A DNA stretch of 64,000 nucleotides from an uncultured Elusimicrobiales bacterium (GTDB lineage Bacteria > Elusimicrobiota > Elusimicrobia > Elusimicrobiales > Elusimicrobiaceae): the NCBI GenBank assembly GCA_910576915.1, contig CAJTJT010000001.1, forward strand, positions 169,836 to 233,835, written 5' to 3'. Each line of letters opens with the position of its first letter. The first letter of the stretch is position 1. The notes under the pieces were generated by a model. The model worked only from the letters and a program-made list of their open reading frames with translations. It was not told the DNA's origin and searched no databases. Shown piece after piece: positions 57,592 to 64,000 of this stretch. Made by a program: the position numbers and the translations under genes.

Positions 57592-57851
57592 TGCGTAAAT
57601 TCAAAATACATAGTGACGAAGAATTGTCTCAAAAAGAAAACAACGACAATTATTTGATGAGAAAGATTATTAAATGGGTTCTTGTAGTTGTTTTTTGTTT
57701 ATTAGTGGTAATTCTAGTTGTCTCTCTCGTGATTGAATTTTTTAAAAATCCTAATTTACATGATGCTATTTTGACCAAACTATCTGATAATATCACTACA
57801 TTTATAGTATTTGCTTTATCTATTATAGGATTTAAGCAGATAAAAAATTAA
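57588..57851 (+). CDS. Small membrane protein coupled to ImmA/IrrE
   Basis: 87 residues: a charged N-terminus (~1-26, MMRKFKIHSDEELSQKENNDN), one long hydrophobic helix (~29-50), and a second one (~70-83) before a basic end. Translationally coupled to the metallopeptidase (ATGA overlap), so the two form a functional pair behind one palindrome. No family is recognised. A toxin, sensor or immunity role is possible but unsupported. Confidence 0.7.
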   Translation: MMRKFKIHSDEELSQKENNDNYLMRKIIKWVLVVVFCLLVVILVVSLVIEFFKNPNLHDAILTKLSDNITTFIVFALSIIGFKQIKN

Positions 57852-58007
57852 GTCACCTAGAACCATATTTCTGTTTCTGGCTAGTGCTTTTCATATTTTT
57901 ATGCTGACATTTTGCTGACACGCACTCTCCCTAAGATGGGGTTTCTTCGCGCGTTTCGCGCTTGTGTTTTCCGACGGTAAAAAGCGAAAAAACGCTTTTT
58001 TGGACGT

Positions 58008-58030
58008 AAAAAAGCCCTCCAACGGAGGGC
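58008..58030 (-). terminator. Terminator of tRNA-Thr
   Basis: Minus strand GCCCTCC-GTT-GGAGGGC followed by six T. Confidence 0.88.
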
Positions 58031-58039
58031 TTATAAAAG

Positions 58040-58112
58040 AGCCAAGAGGGGGGATCGAACCCCCGACCTACCGCTTACGAAGCGGTTGCTCTACCAGCTG
58101 AGCTATCTTGGC
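58040..58112 (-). tRNA. tRNA-Thr (CGT)
   Basis: On the minus strand the acceptor GCCAAGA pairs with TCTTGGC, the anticodon arm ACCGC-TTCGTAA-GCGGT gives CGT, and the T-arm is GGGGG-TTCGATC-CCCCC. The discriminator base is T and CCA is not encoded, unlike tRNA-Asn at 365. It borders the accessory region and could be an old integration target, but I find no repeat of its 3' end at the other side of the phage region. Confidence 0.94.
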
Positions 58113-58175
58113 GAAAATCGGTTTTTCCAACTACCTATATATTTTACAAAAAAAGCGGATTTTTTGCACCAAAAC

Positions 58176-60467
58176 TTATTTTCTCCGACGGGAAATCAAC
58201 GCGTTTGCCTGTTGTTCAAGCGGCCAGAAAACAGGGTTTTCGCGGTTTTTCTTTAAAAACTCTTCTTCCTTCACGCCCGCCGGGCCCTGGCGGTAGCGGC
58301 TGATCCAGTCCAGCGCGGTCTGGCCGTCGCGTTCCAACAGGGCGATTTGCGTCAGATAAAAATACGTATCCGGGTTGACCGGGTCCGCCGCCAGCGCGCG
58401 CTGAAAAGCCTTTTTGGCCAGTTCCATATTTTTGACTGCGTCGGCGCGGAACATTTCGTATTCCGCCGGGCTTTTGGCGAGGGACGCATCCTGCGAGCGG
58501 CGCATCGCCATGGCGAAGTACAGCTGCCCGAAATTGTGGTGCAAAAGCGGGTGGTTCGGGGTACGTGCGGCGACCGTATTCAAATCCCGCAGGGCGCGTT
58601 CGTAATCGGTGGACGCTTCTTTTTCGTCTCCGCGCGCGGCGGAGAACGTGCGCGTTAAATCCAGCGTGCCCGCCAGCGTATTGGCGCGGAATTGGCGGTA
58701 TTCCGTTTGAAACGGGTTTAACCGCACCGCTTTGGAAAAGTAGGCAAGCGCCCCGTCGGCGTTGCGGACGTTAATCAGGCTGACGCCCAGGCTGTAGTAA
58801 TGGTTGGCGCGGAAGAATCCCCACGCGCCGTACGCAAGCGCAACCCCCAGGGCCAGCGCGGTGAGTGCCGCGGCGGAAGTGCACAGCCGGGCCGCCCGTG
58901 CGTACGCTAGGCATACGCCCAGTACGCAGGCCGCCAGCGTCAGCCAGGCGCAAGCCATTAAAATAAACTGGCCCGCCGCGGTGATGCCGACTACGGACAC
59001 AATTTCATAAAACTGGGTGCAAATGAAATACGCCGCGGCCGCCAGTTCCGCCCACACAATCCCGCGCAGGATAAGCGCGGCGGAGTTGGCTCTCCCGTCA
59101 GCAAACGTTTCCGTTTCTGGCCGGGGCAGGCACAGGGCAATAATAAACCCCATAAAAAGTGCGAAAAACAGGCCGCTGGAAGCAAAGTGTACGCTGATGT
59201 CCACACCCGCATGCGCCAGCATGCCGAAGAAGGCGGACGTAATCCCGAGTAAATACAAGTTTCGTTCGCGTAGTGTGGTCAGCTGGCCGGAGCGTTTGAG
59301 GTTTTTCGCGGCCAATACCAGTAAAAAGACCGCCAGCCACAGGAAAATGGCCAGCCCGACGGTTCCGCCCGCCGTCCATTGTTCCAAAAATTCGTTTTCG
59401 GCGTGTTGGGTTTCGGTGTTGTGGGCGTTTTCGATATAAAAAATCTGCGGGCGGCGGTAGGCCGAATAAATAATTTTGAAACTGCCCGGCCCGGTGCCCA
59501 GGACGGGTGCGTCCTGCACCATTTCAAACGCGGAAAGCCACGTATACGTGCGGAAACTGACGGATTGGAAGCGTTTTAACGCAAATCCTCCCGCCAATAT
59601 ACACGCGGTCAGCACCAGGGCGGCTGCCGCAAAATTGATTTTTTTCAGATGTTTTTTTGCCGCCTTTGCCAAGCAGTTGGTGTAGAGCGCTGCGCCGCAC
59701 GCGGCGGTCGCCGCATAGGCCACCCACGCGCCTTTGCTTTCGGTAAAAAACAGCGTGACCGCGCCGATTCCCAGCAGTGCCAACAAGTTTTTTTTGCGCG
59801 TTACCAAATAATGCGCCGCAACCGCGCAGGAAGAAAAAATCACAAAATCGGCATAAAAATTGGGATTGGCGTGCGTGGAAAAAATGCGTTTGGTAAAAAA
59901 TCCGCGCCAGGGCATAAAATCTATTCCGGGGAAAAATCCGTCCAATACCTGCACCGCGCCGTATAATACGCTCACCCACGCCGCGGCTACAATATATTTA
60001 ACAATCGTCCGAACGTCGCTGACGGAAAACTCCGTGGCGGCCATCAGCGTGAGGCCTCCGTACAGCCAAAACCGGGCGAATTCTTCGGCCGCTTCCATTT
60101 TATAAGGAAAAAATAAAAACGCCAGGGTATTCCACCCCAAGTAGGCGAAAACGGGGAGTAAAAAAAGCAGTCTTTTGCGGGTGAACGGATTGGTTTTGCG
60201 GGCGATATTCAGCGCGGCCCATAACGCCAAAAGCAATACTCCGCCCATGTGTAAAAGCGTCAGTTTTACTTGCGCGCTGTCGTACGTGGCCGTAAAAAAA
60301 CACACGCTGACAAGCAACGTAAGCATTCCCGTGCCGTGCGTTAAGGCCGTGTGCGCAAAGCGTTCAAACGTATTTTTTGCGGCCGTTTTTTTCGGCCGGG
60401 CACTGGCGGCCGCACGGGGGGTGGAAAGAGTTGTTTTTTTTATGCGTTTGGCGGACATATAAGACAT
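58176..60467 (-). CDS. O-antigen ligase/Wzy-type membrane protein with TPR domain (possible pilin glycosyl-ligase)
   Basis: A 763-residue protein with ~12 membrane helices (~45-560) and a C-terminal periplasmic TPR domain (~570-763). The Wzy_C/ligase signature is present: IFSTHANPNFYADFVIFS, TESKGAWVAY, and the large periplasmic loop with VLGTGPGSFKIIYSAYRRPQ...THAENEFLEQW-type His-Glu spacing. Members attach oligosaccharides to lipid A (WaaL) or to pilins (PglL/PilO). The adjacent pilin gene and the many pilins in the window make pilin O-glycosylation an attractive idea, unproven. There is no clear ribosome site. Monocistronic. Confidence 0.82.
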   Translation of the reverse strand: MSYMSAKRIKKTTLSTPRAAASARPKKTAAKNTFERFAHTALTHGTGMLTLLVSVCFFTATYDSAQVKLTLLHMGGVLLLALWAALNIARKTNPFTRKRLLFLLPVFAYLGWNTLAFLFFPYKMEAAEEFARFWLYGGLTLMAATEFSVSDVRTIVKYIVAAAWVSVLYGAVQVLDGFFPGIDFMPWRGFFTKRIFSTHANPNFYADFVIFSSCAVAAHYLVTRKKNLLALLGIGAVTLFFTESKGAWVAYAATAACGAALYTNCLAKAAKKHLKKINFAAAALVLTACILAGGFALKRFQSVSFRTYTWLSAFEMVQDAPVLGTGPGSFKIIYSAYRRPQIFYIENAHNTETQHAENEFLEQWTAGGTVGLAIFLWLAVFLLVLAAKNLKRSGQLTTLRERNLYLLGITSAFFGMLAHAGVDISVHFASSGLFFALFMGFIIALCLPRPETETFADGRANSAALILRGIVWAELAAAAYFICTQFYEIVSVVGITAAGQFILMACAWLTLAACVLGVCLAYARAARLCTSAAALTALALGVALAYGAWGFFRANHYYSLGVSLINVRNADGALAYFSKAVRLNPFQTEYRQFRANTLAGTLDLTRTFSAARGDEKEASTDYERALRDLNTVAARTPNHPLLHHNFGQLYFAMAMRRSQDASLAKSPAEYEMFRADAVKNMELAKKAFQRALAADPVNPDTYFYLTQIALLERDGQTALDWISRYRQGPAGVKEEEFLKKNRENPVFWPLEQQANALISRRRK

Positions 60468-60612
60468 CTTAACAAATTTAGGCCGCCGGATAAAAACATC
60501 TATTTGGCAAACAGAATGCCACGCCGCTTTTATTTCCCGCGGCTGTTTACGGGGCGTTTAAGCCTCGTTCTTCCGGGATTTGCAGAAGCCGGAACCGGAT
60601 TTTTAGAAGGGC

Positions 60613-60640
60613 TTGCATCGTTTTTTTTTTTTGATATTAT
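60613..60640 (+). promoter_or_regulatory. T-tract promoter (T12, 16-bp spacer) for pilin at 60669
   Basis: -35 TTGCAT (60613-60618), CG, twelve T (60621-60632), GA, -10 TATTAT (60635-60640), then GGGGAAAA. Leader is about 22 nt. Confidence 0.72.
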
Positions 60641-60668
60641 GGGGAAAACATAAAAGGAGAATTGCCCT

Positions 60669-61199
60669 ATGAAGAACGGTTTTACGCTTATAGAATTGTT
60701 GGTTGTCATTTTAATTATTGGTATTTTGACTGCTGTTGCGCTGCCTCAATATGAAAAAGCGGTATGGAAATCCCGCGCCGTACAATTACAGACGGCGGTA
60801 AAAAGTATTTCGTCCGCGCAGGAAGTGTATTTTCTGGCCAACGGGACCTACGCTGTCGAATATGCCCAACTGGACGTGGATTATAATAATTTGACGAAAT
60901 TAAATACCCATTTGTCGACCTCTTCTTCTGATGCCGTGCGCGGGAATGACGACTTTTTGATTGTGCTTAACTTAGACAACTCGGGGCAGACGTTTAGTTT
61001 TACCAGCGGGATATTCCGCAAAGGTCCGTATGCCAGGAGCGGGTTTATGTTTTTGCATTATATGCCGAATGAAACCCCGCGGTTGGTGTGTGTGGAACAT
61101 GAATCTCTGCCGGAAGGAAATTTTTGTCGTAAATTGTTTGGTTCTCCAAGCAGTTTTGCGGGGCCTTGGCATAGCTACCGTTATTACGATTTGCCGTAA
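60669..61199 (+). CDS. Type IV pilin-like protein (orphan)
   Basis: A 176-residue prepilin: leader MKNG, then FTLIELLVVILIIGILTAVALPQYEKAVWKSRAVQL with Glu5. The head includes AQEVYFLANGTYAVEYAQLDVDY and a C-terminal Cys pair (RLVCVEHESLPEGNFCRKLFG). AAAAGGAG ribosome site. It lies beside the Wzy/PglL-like gene, divergently oriented, under a T-tract promoter. Confidence 0.94.
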   Translation: MKNGFTLIELLVVILIIGILTAVALPQYEKAVWKSRAVQLQTAVKSISSAQEVYFLANGTYAVEYAQLDVDYNNLTKLNTHLSTSSSDAVRGNDDFLIVLNLDNSGQTFSFTSGIFRKGPYARSGFMFLHYMPNETPRLVCVEHESLPEGNFCRKLFGSPSSFAGPWHSYRYYDLP

Positions 61200-61230
61200 C
61201 AAGCCATTTTTGAAATTTTGTACTGCGGAA

Positions 61231-61860
61231 TTATTTAGTCAGTATGCGGCACGCCATAACAGCCGCCAGTACCAATATAAGTCCCGCGGCGGCGGCCGCA
61301 AGTTCGGCTATTTTGGGGGAGGCCAGTACGGGCGTTTTGGGCAGTGCGTTTAAGCGGCGTTGGTAGACGGCCGGAGCCGCACAAAAGAAAAAGTAACCTA
61401 TCGTTTTTACCGTCCAGCCGGCTGGCAGGAATACGCACACAAGGCCGGTGAGCCATACAAGCCCCCACAACCCTGCGGACCATGCCGTAGGCCGGCGCAT
61501 ATATTCGCAGGTGCGGTTAATGATGGATACCAGGCTGAAAAACGTGAATGCTCCGCCCAGCGTACGCAGGAACGGGCCGCCTGTTAACGGGGTTCCGTCC
61601 GCGCGTCTAAACCCGCGCAATACGGCGCGCCATTGTTGGTACAACCAGTAAAGCGTAAACGTTCCGCCGCTGGCAAGCGTTAACACCAGCTGCGTGCGCG
61701 CACTGATAAAATAAAAAGTGTTCGCGAGGCCGCGTTTTTTTAGCTCGGCTTTGCGTTTTTCCCGCGCCGCTTCGGACGTATAATCCCAATTTTTTACGCT
61801 CAGCGCATACGCCGCATACATTACGGCAAGCACGCCCAGCATTTCCAGTAAACGTTCCAT
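61231..61860 (-). CDS. Multi-pass membrane protein, DUF4234-like
   Basis: A 209-residue protein: an N-terminal helix (~5-20), a basic cytoplasmic segment (YTSEAAREKRKAELKKRG), then about four helices. The piece LVLTLASGGTFTLYWLYQQWRAVLRG resembles the small-membrane-protein domain DUF4234. Function is unknown. Monocistronic, convergent with the pilin gene, ribosome site weak. Confidence 0.65.
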   Translation of the reverse strand: MERLLEMLGVLAVMYAAYALSVKNWDYTSEAAREKRKAELKKRGLANTFYFISARTQLVLTLASGGTFTLYWLYQQWRAVLRGFRRADGTPLTGGPFLRTLGGAFTFFSLVSIINRTCEYMRRPTAWSAGLWGLVWLTGLVCVFLPAGWTVKTIGYFFFCAAPAVYQRRLNALPKTPVLASPKIAELAAAAAGLILVLAAVMACRILTK

Positions 61861-61947
61861 AGGGTTATTATAAATTATTTTGTTCGGTGGTAAAAGGGTT
61901 GTGCGGTAAACCTTTTTTATAGCGCGCGGCCTTAAAAAATACTAAAA

Positions 61948-61953
61948 TATAAT
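61948..61953 (+). promoter_or_regulatory. -10 box of typA
   Basis: TATAAT in an A/T-rich context, ~70 bp before the start; no good -35 is visible. Confidence 0.5.
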
Positions 61954-61969
61954 ATCTGCTGTAATTACG

Positions 61970-61994
61970 GCCCGCGTTTGGTGCGGGCGTTTTT
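61970..61994 (+). terminator. Terminator-like hairpin in the typA leader (possible attenuator)
   Basis: GCCCGC-GTTTGGT-GCGGGC followed by GTTTTTG lies between the -10 box and the start codon, so transcripts could be stopped or modulated before typA. Confidence 0.55.
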
Positions 61995-62024
61995 GTGGAA
62001 ATTTATTAGGAAGCATTTTATTAT

Positions 62025-63875
62025 ATGAACAATACCCGTCAAGACGTACGCAACGTGGCCATTATTGCCCACGTAGACCACGGCAAGACCACCATTGTGG
62101 ATTCCCTTTTAAAATTTGCCGGAGAATTTAAAGTAAAAGAAGACCAGGCCCAAGACACCGTGTTGGACTCCAACCCCCTGGAGCGCGAACGCGGCATCAC
62201 TATTTTGGCCAAGTGTACGTCTATCGGCTACAAAGGCCACACCATTAACATCGTCGACACCCCCGGCCACGCGGATTTCGGCAGCGAAGTCGAACGCGTG
62301 CTGCGCATGGTGGACGGCGCCATTTTGATGGTGGACGCGGTGGAAGGCCCCATGCCGCAAACCCGCTTTGTGTTGCGTAAAGCGCTGGCGCTTGGCCTGC
62401 GGCCGATTGTGGTTATCAACAAAATGGACCGCGACCACGTACGCCCCAGCGAAGTGGTGGACGAAGTGTTCACCCTGTTTATGGAACTGGGCGCGACGGA
62501 CGAACAGCTCGATTTCCCGATTATCTACGCCTCCGGCCGCGCCGGCTGGGCGAGCCTTAAAATGGAAGAGCAGGGCAAAGACATCGCCCCGATTTTAGAC
62601 ACTATTTTGGCCCACGTGCCCGCCCCCGAAGCGCGCCCCGACGCTCCCCTGCAAATGCAGGTGACCATGTTGGACTACAACAACTTTTTAGGCCATGTGG
62701 GTATCGGCCGCATTTTGGCGGGTAATATCCAAAGGGGGCAGACCGTGGCGTTAATGCACCACGATGGTTCCGTCACCCAGGCCAAAGCCGCCAAAATCGA
62801 ACGCTTTTTGGGGCTTGGAAAAGTAGAAGTGGAAAAAGCCGAAGCGGGGGACATTGTGTCCATCGCCGGGTTGGAAGGCGTAGACGTGGGCGATACGATT
62901 TGCCGCCCGGACGCGCTGAACGCGCTGCCGCCGCTGTCCATCGACGCGCCGACCATGTCTATGGATTTTATGGTTAACGACAGTCCGTTCTCCGGCAAGG
63001 AAGGTAAATTTGTAACCAGCCGCCACCTGAAAAACCGCCTGGAAAAAGAAGCCCAAACCAACGTGGGGTTAAAAGTGGAACAGCTGGACGGCGAAGGCAA
63101 ATTTAAAGTCTACGGCCGCGGCGAACTTCACTTGACCATTTTGATTGAAAACATGCGCCGCGAAGGTTTCGAGCTGGCCGTTTCTTCCCCCGAAGTGATT
63201 TATAAAGAAGAAAACGGGCAAATCCTGGAACCTATGGAATACCTGATTTTGGATATTAAATCCGAGCACCAGGGCGCCGTGTTTACCTTGCTGGGCACGC
63301 GTGCGGCCAAACTGGAAAACATGGTTTCCGAAGGGGAAGACCGCCTGCGTTTGGAATACTTAATTCCGTCCCGCGCTCTTATCGGGTTTAAAAATGAATT
63401 TTTAACCAACACCCGCGGCACGGGCATTATGCACCACAGCTTCCATGGTTATTATCCCAAAGTGAACCTGCCGGACTTGCGCCACAACGGCGTGCTGATT
63501 GCCAAAGAAGACGGAGAAACCACGCCCTACGCCCTGTACGCGCTGGAAAACAACGGCGAACTCTTTTTAGGGCCGGGTGAAAAAGTATACGCCGGGCAGA
63601 TTGTGGGGCAGAACTCGCGCGATAACGACCTGGTCGTCAACCCGTGCAAAGCCAAACATTTAAGCAACATGCGCAGTAAAGCCAGCGACGAATCCTACGT
63701 GCTTACGCCGCCGCGGCAGATGAGCTTGGAACAGGCGGTGGAATACATCGCGCCGGACGAACTGGCCGAAATTACGCCTGCGTCCATTCGCTTGCGCAAG
63801 AAAATCCTGTCCCATCTGCTGCGCAAACGCACGGAAAAAGCCGCCGAAATTGCGGAAGAAGAGGCCGCGGCCTAA
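62025..63875 (+). CDS. typA: TypA/BipA ribosome-binding GTPase
   Basis: A 616-residue translational GTPase. G-motifs: G1 AHVDHGKT (~16-23), the switch region ERERGITILAK, G3 DTPGHADFG, G4 NKMD, G5 region around YASGRAGWA. EF-G-like domains II, III and V follow, then the BipA-specific C-terminal domain with GTGIMHHSFHGYYPK, and NMRSKASDESYVLTPPRQMSLEQAVEYIAPDELAEITPASIRLRKKIL, which is diagnostic. BipA assists 50S assembly and stress adaptation, especially at low temperature. Length is typical (~607 aa). Monocistronic, with a possible leader attenuator and a strong terminator. Confidence 0.98.
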   Translation: MNNTRQDVRNVAIIAHVDHGKTTIVDSLLKFAGEFKVKEDQAQDTVLDSNPLERERGITILAKCTSIGYKGHTINIVDTPGHADFGSEVERVLRMVDGAILMVDAVEGPMPQTRFVLRKALALGLRPIVVINKMDRDHVRPSEVVDEVFTLFMELGATDEQLDFPIIYASGRAGWASLKMEEQGKDIAPILDTILAHVPAPEARPDAPLQMQVTMLDYNNFLGHVGIGRILAGNIQRGQTVALMHHDGSVTQAKAAKIERFLGLGKVEVEKAEAGDIVSIAGLEGVDVGDTICRPDALNALPPLSIDAPTMSMDFMVNDSPFSGKEGKFVTSRHLKNRLEKEAQTNVGLKVEQLDGEGKFKVYGRGELHLTILIENMRREGFELAVSSPEVIYKEENGQILEPMEYLILDIKSEHQGAVFTLLGTRAAKLENMVSEGEDRLRLEYLIPSRALIGFKNEFLTNTRGTGIMHHSFHGYYPKVNLPDLRHNGVLIAKEDGETTPYALYALENNGELFLGPGEKVYAGQIVGQNSRDNDLVVNPCKAKHLSNMRSKASDESYVLTPPRQMSLEQAVEYIAPDELAEITPASIRLRKKILSHLLRKRTEKAAEIAEEEAAA

Positions 63876-63892
63876 CCCGGCCGCTGATTTAA

Positions 63893-63924
63893 AAAAGAGC
63901 GACGCTTTCCGGCGCCGCTCTTTT
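63893..63924 (+). terminator. Terminator of typA
   Basis: AAAGAGCG-A-CGC-TTTCC-GGCGCCGCTCTTTTT. Confidence 0.9.
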
Positions 63925-63935
63925 TGTGTGCGGAA

Positions 63936-63958
63936 AACCACCGGCTAGGCCGGTGGTT
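63936..63958. repeat. Perfect 10-bp hairpin at the window end
   Basis: AACCACCGGC-TAG-GCCGGTGGTT without a T-run. Its role is unknown; the sequence beyond is truncated by the window. Confidence 0.5.
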
Positions 63959-64000
63959 CAGAAAAGGTTAACCGGTGAGTCAGAAAGAAAAACTCCTTTT

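Noticed and set aside
58040..58112. tRNA-Thr as the attachment site of the phage region
   Set aside because: I cannot find a copy of the tRNA 3' end near 22-25 kb and there is no integrase, so the idea stays unsupported.
5410..60640. The long T-runs as intrinsic terminators
   Set aside because: None has a GC-rich stem directly upstream. All have hexamers at -35/-10 spacing and precede genes, unlike the true terminators (for example 17341-17377).
1..64000. CRISPR array
   Set aside because: I see no regularly spaced short repeats with unique spacers and no cas genes.

Overview
The window looks like a chromosomal segment of a gut-type Elusimicrobiota bacterium (Elusimicrobium/Avelusimicrobium-like). 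This is an inference. It rests on several scattered single-copy type IV pilin-like genes that share a near-identical N-terminus (GFTLIELLVVVLIIGIL..VALPQY) over unrelated C-termini, on a Gram-negative envelope gene set (OmpA lipoprotein, O-antigen-ligase-like protein, phage Rz/Rz1 spanins), and on moderately GC-rich coding DNA with AT-rich intergenic spacers.

Host region 1 (1-25.0 kb): the end of a transporter-like gene, tRNA-Asn, a secreted chymotrypsin-fold protease with Cys in place of the catalytic Ser, an OsmC protein, a repeat-rich spacer, a SirB1-like/NfeD/slipin operon, an OmpA lipoprotein, two RDD-domain proteins with pilin-like C-termini, ybaK, uvrA, a UPF0104 membrane protein/hexapeptide/response-regulator/TPR operon, a DksA-like protein, an ABC exporter, an XRE/S24-like repressor and a YfcC-type carrier. 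Three pilin genes and two secreted Cys-rich proteins are interspersed. Those five genes, and a sixth pilin gene at 60.7 kb, are each preceded by the same promoter architecture: a TTGAYY-like -35, a spacer made almost entirely of 11-14 T, a TAnnnT -10 and usually GGGG. Spacing between the hexamers ranges from 15 to 18 bp in step with T-tract length. This looks like a dispersed surface-structure regulon whose promoters could phase-vary by slippage.

Phage region (about 25.1-55.3 kb): a podovirus-type morphogenesis cluster related to the Bordetella phage BPP-1 Bbp proteins (TerS, TerL, portal, Bbp19-like, scaffold, capsid, Bbp16-like cement, tail tube A/B-like, internal virion proteins, fibre, holins, Rz/Rz1). 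It is followed by a siphovirus-type tail cluster (tail tube, G/GT chaperones with a GGGTTTG slippery site, tape measure, distal tail, hub, giant LamG-repeat fibre, fibre-assembly-like protein, M15 endolysin, holin) that has no head genes of its own. I see no integrase, replication gene or reverse transcriptase. Host-like cargo genes with their own promoters and terminators are inserted in it: a ChaN-like exported protein, a small membrane protein, a membrane protein at 37.7 kb and a type IV pilin at 43.7 kb. A roughly 1 kb non-coding stretch (33.1-34.1 kb) holds repeated G-rich hairpins followed by a very AT-rich island.

Accessory end and host region 2 (55.3-64 kb): a BRO-N protein, gene debris, an ImmA/IrrE metallopeptidase plus small membrane protein behind an 18-bp palindrome, tRNA-Thr, a large Wzy/O-antigen-ligase-like TPR protein (possibly a pilin glycosyl-ligase), another pilin, a membrane protein and typA/bipA behind a possible attenuator.
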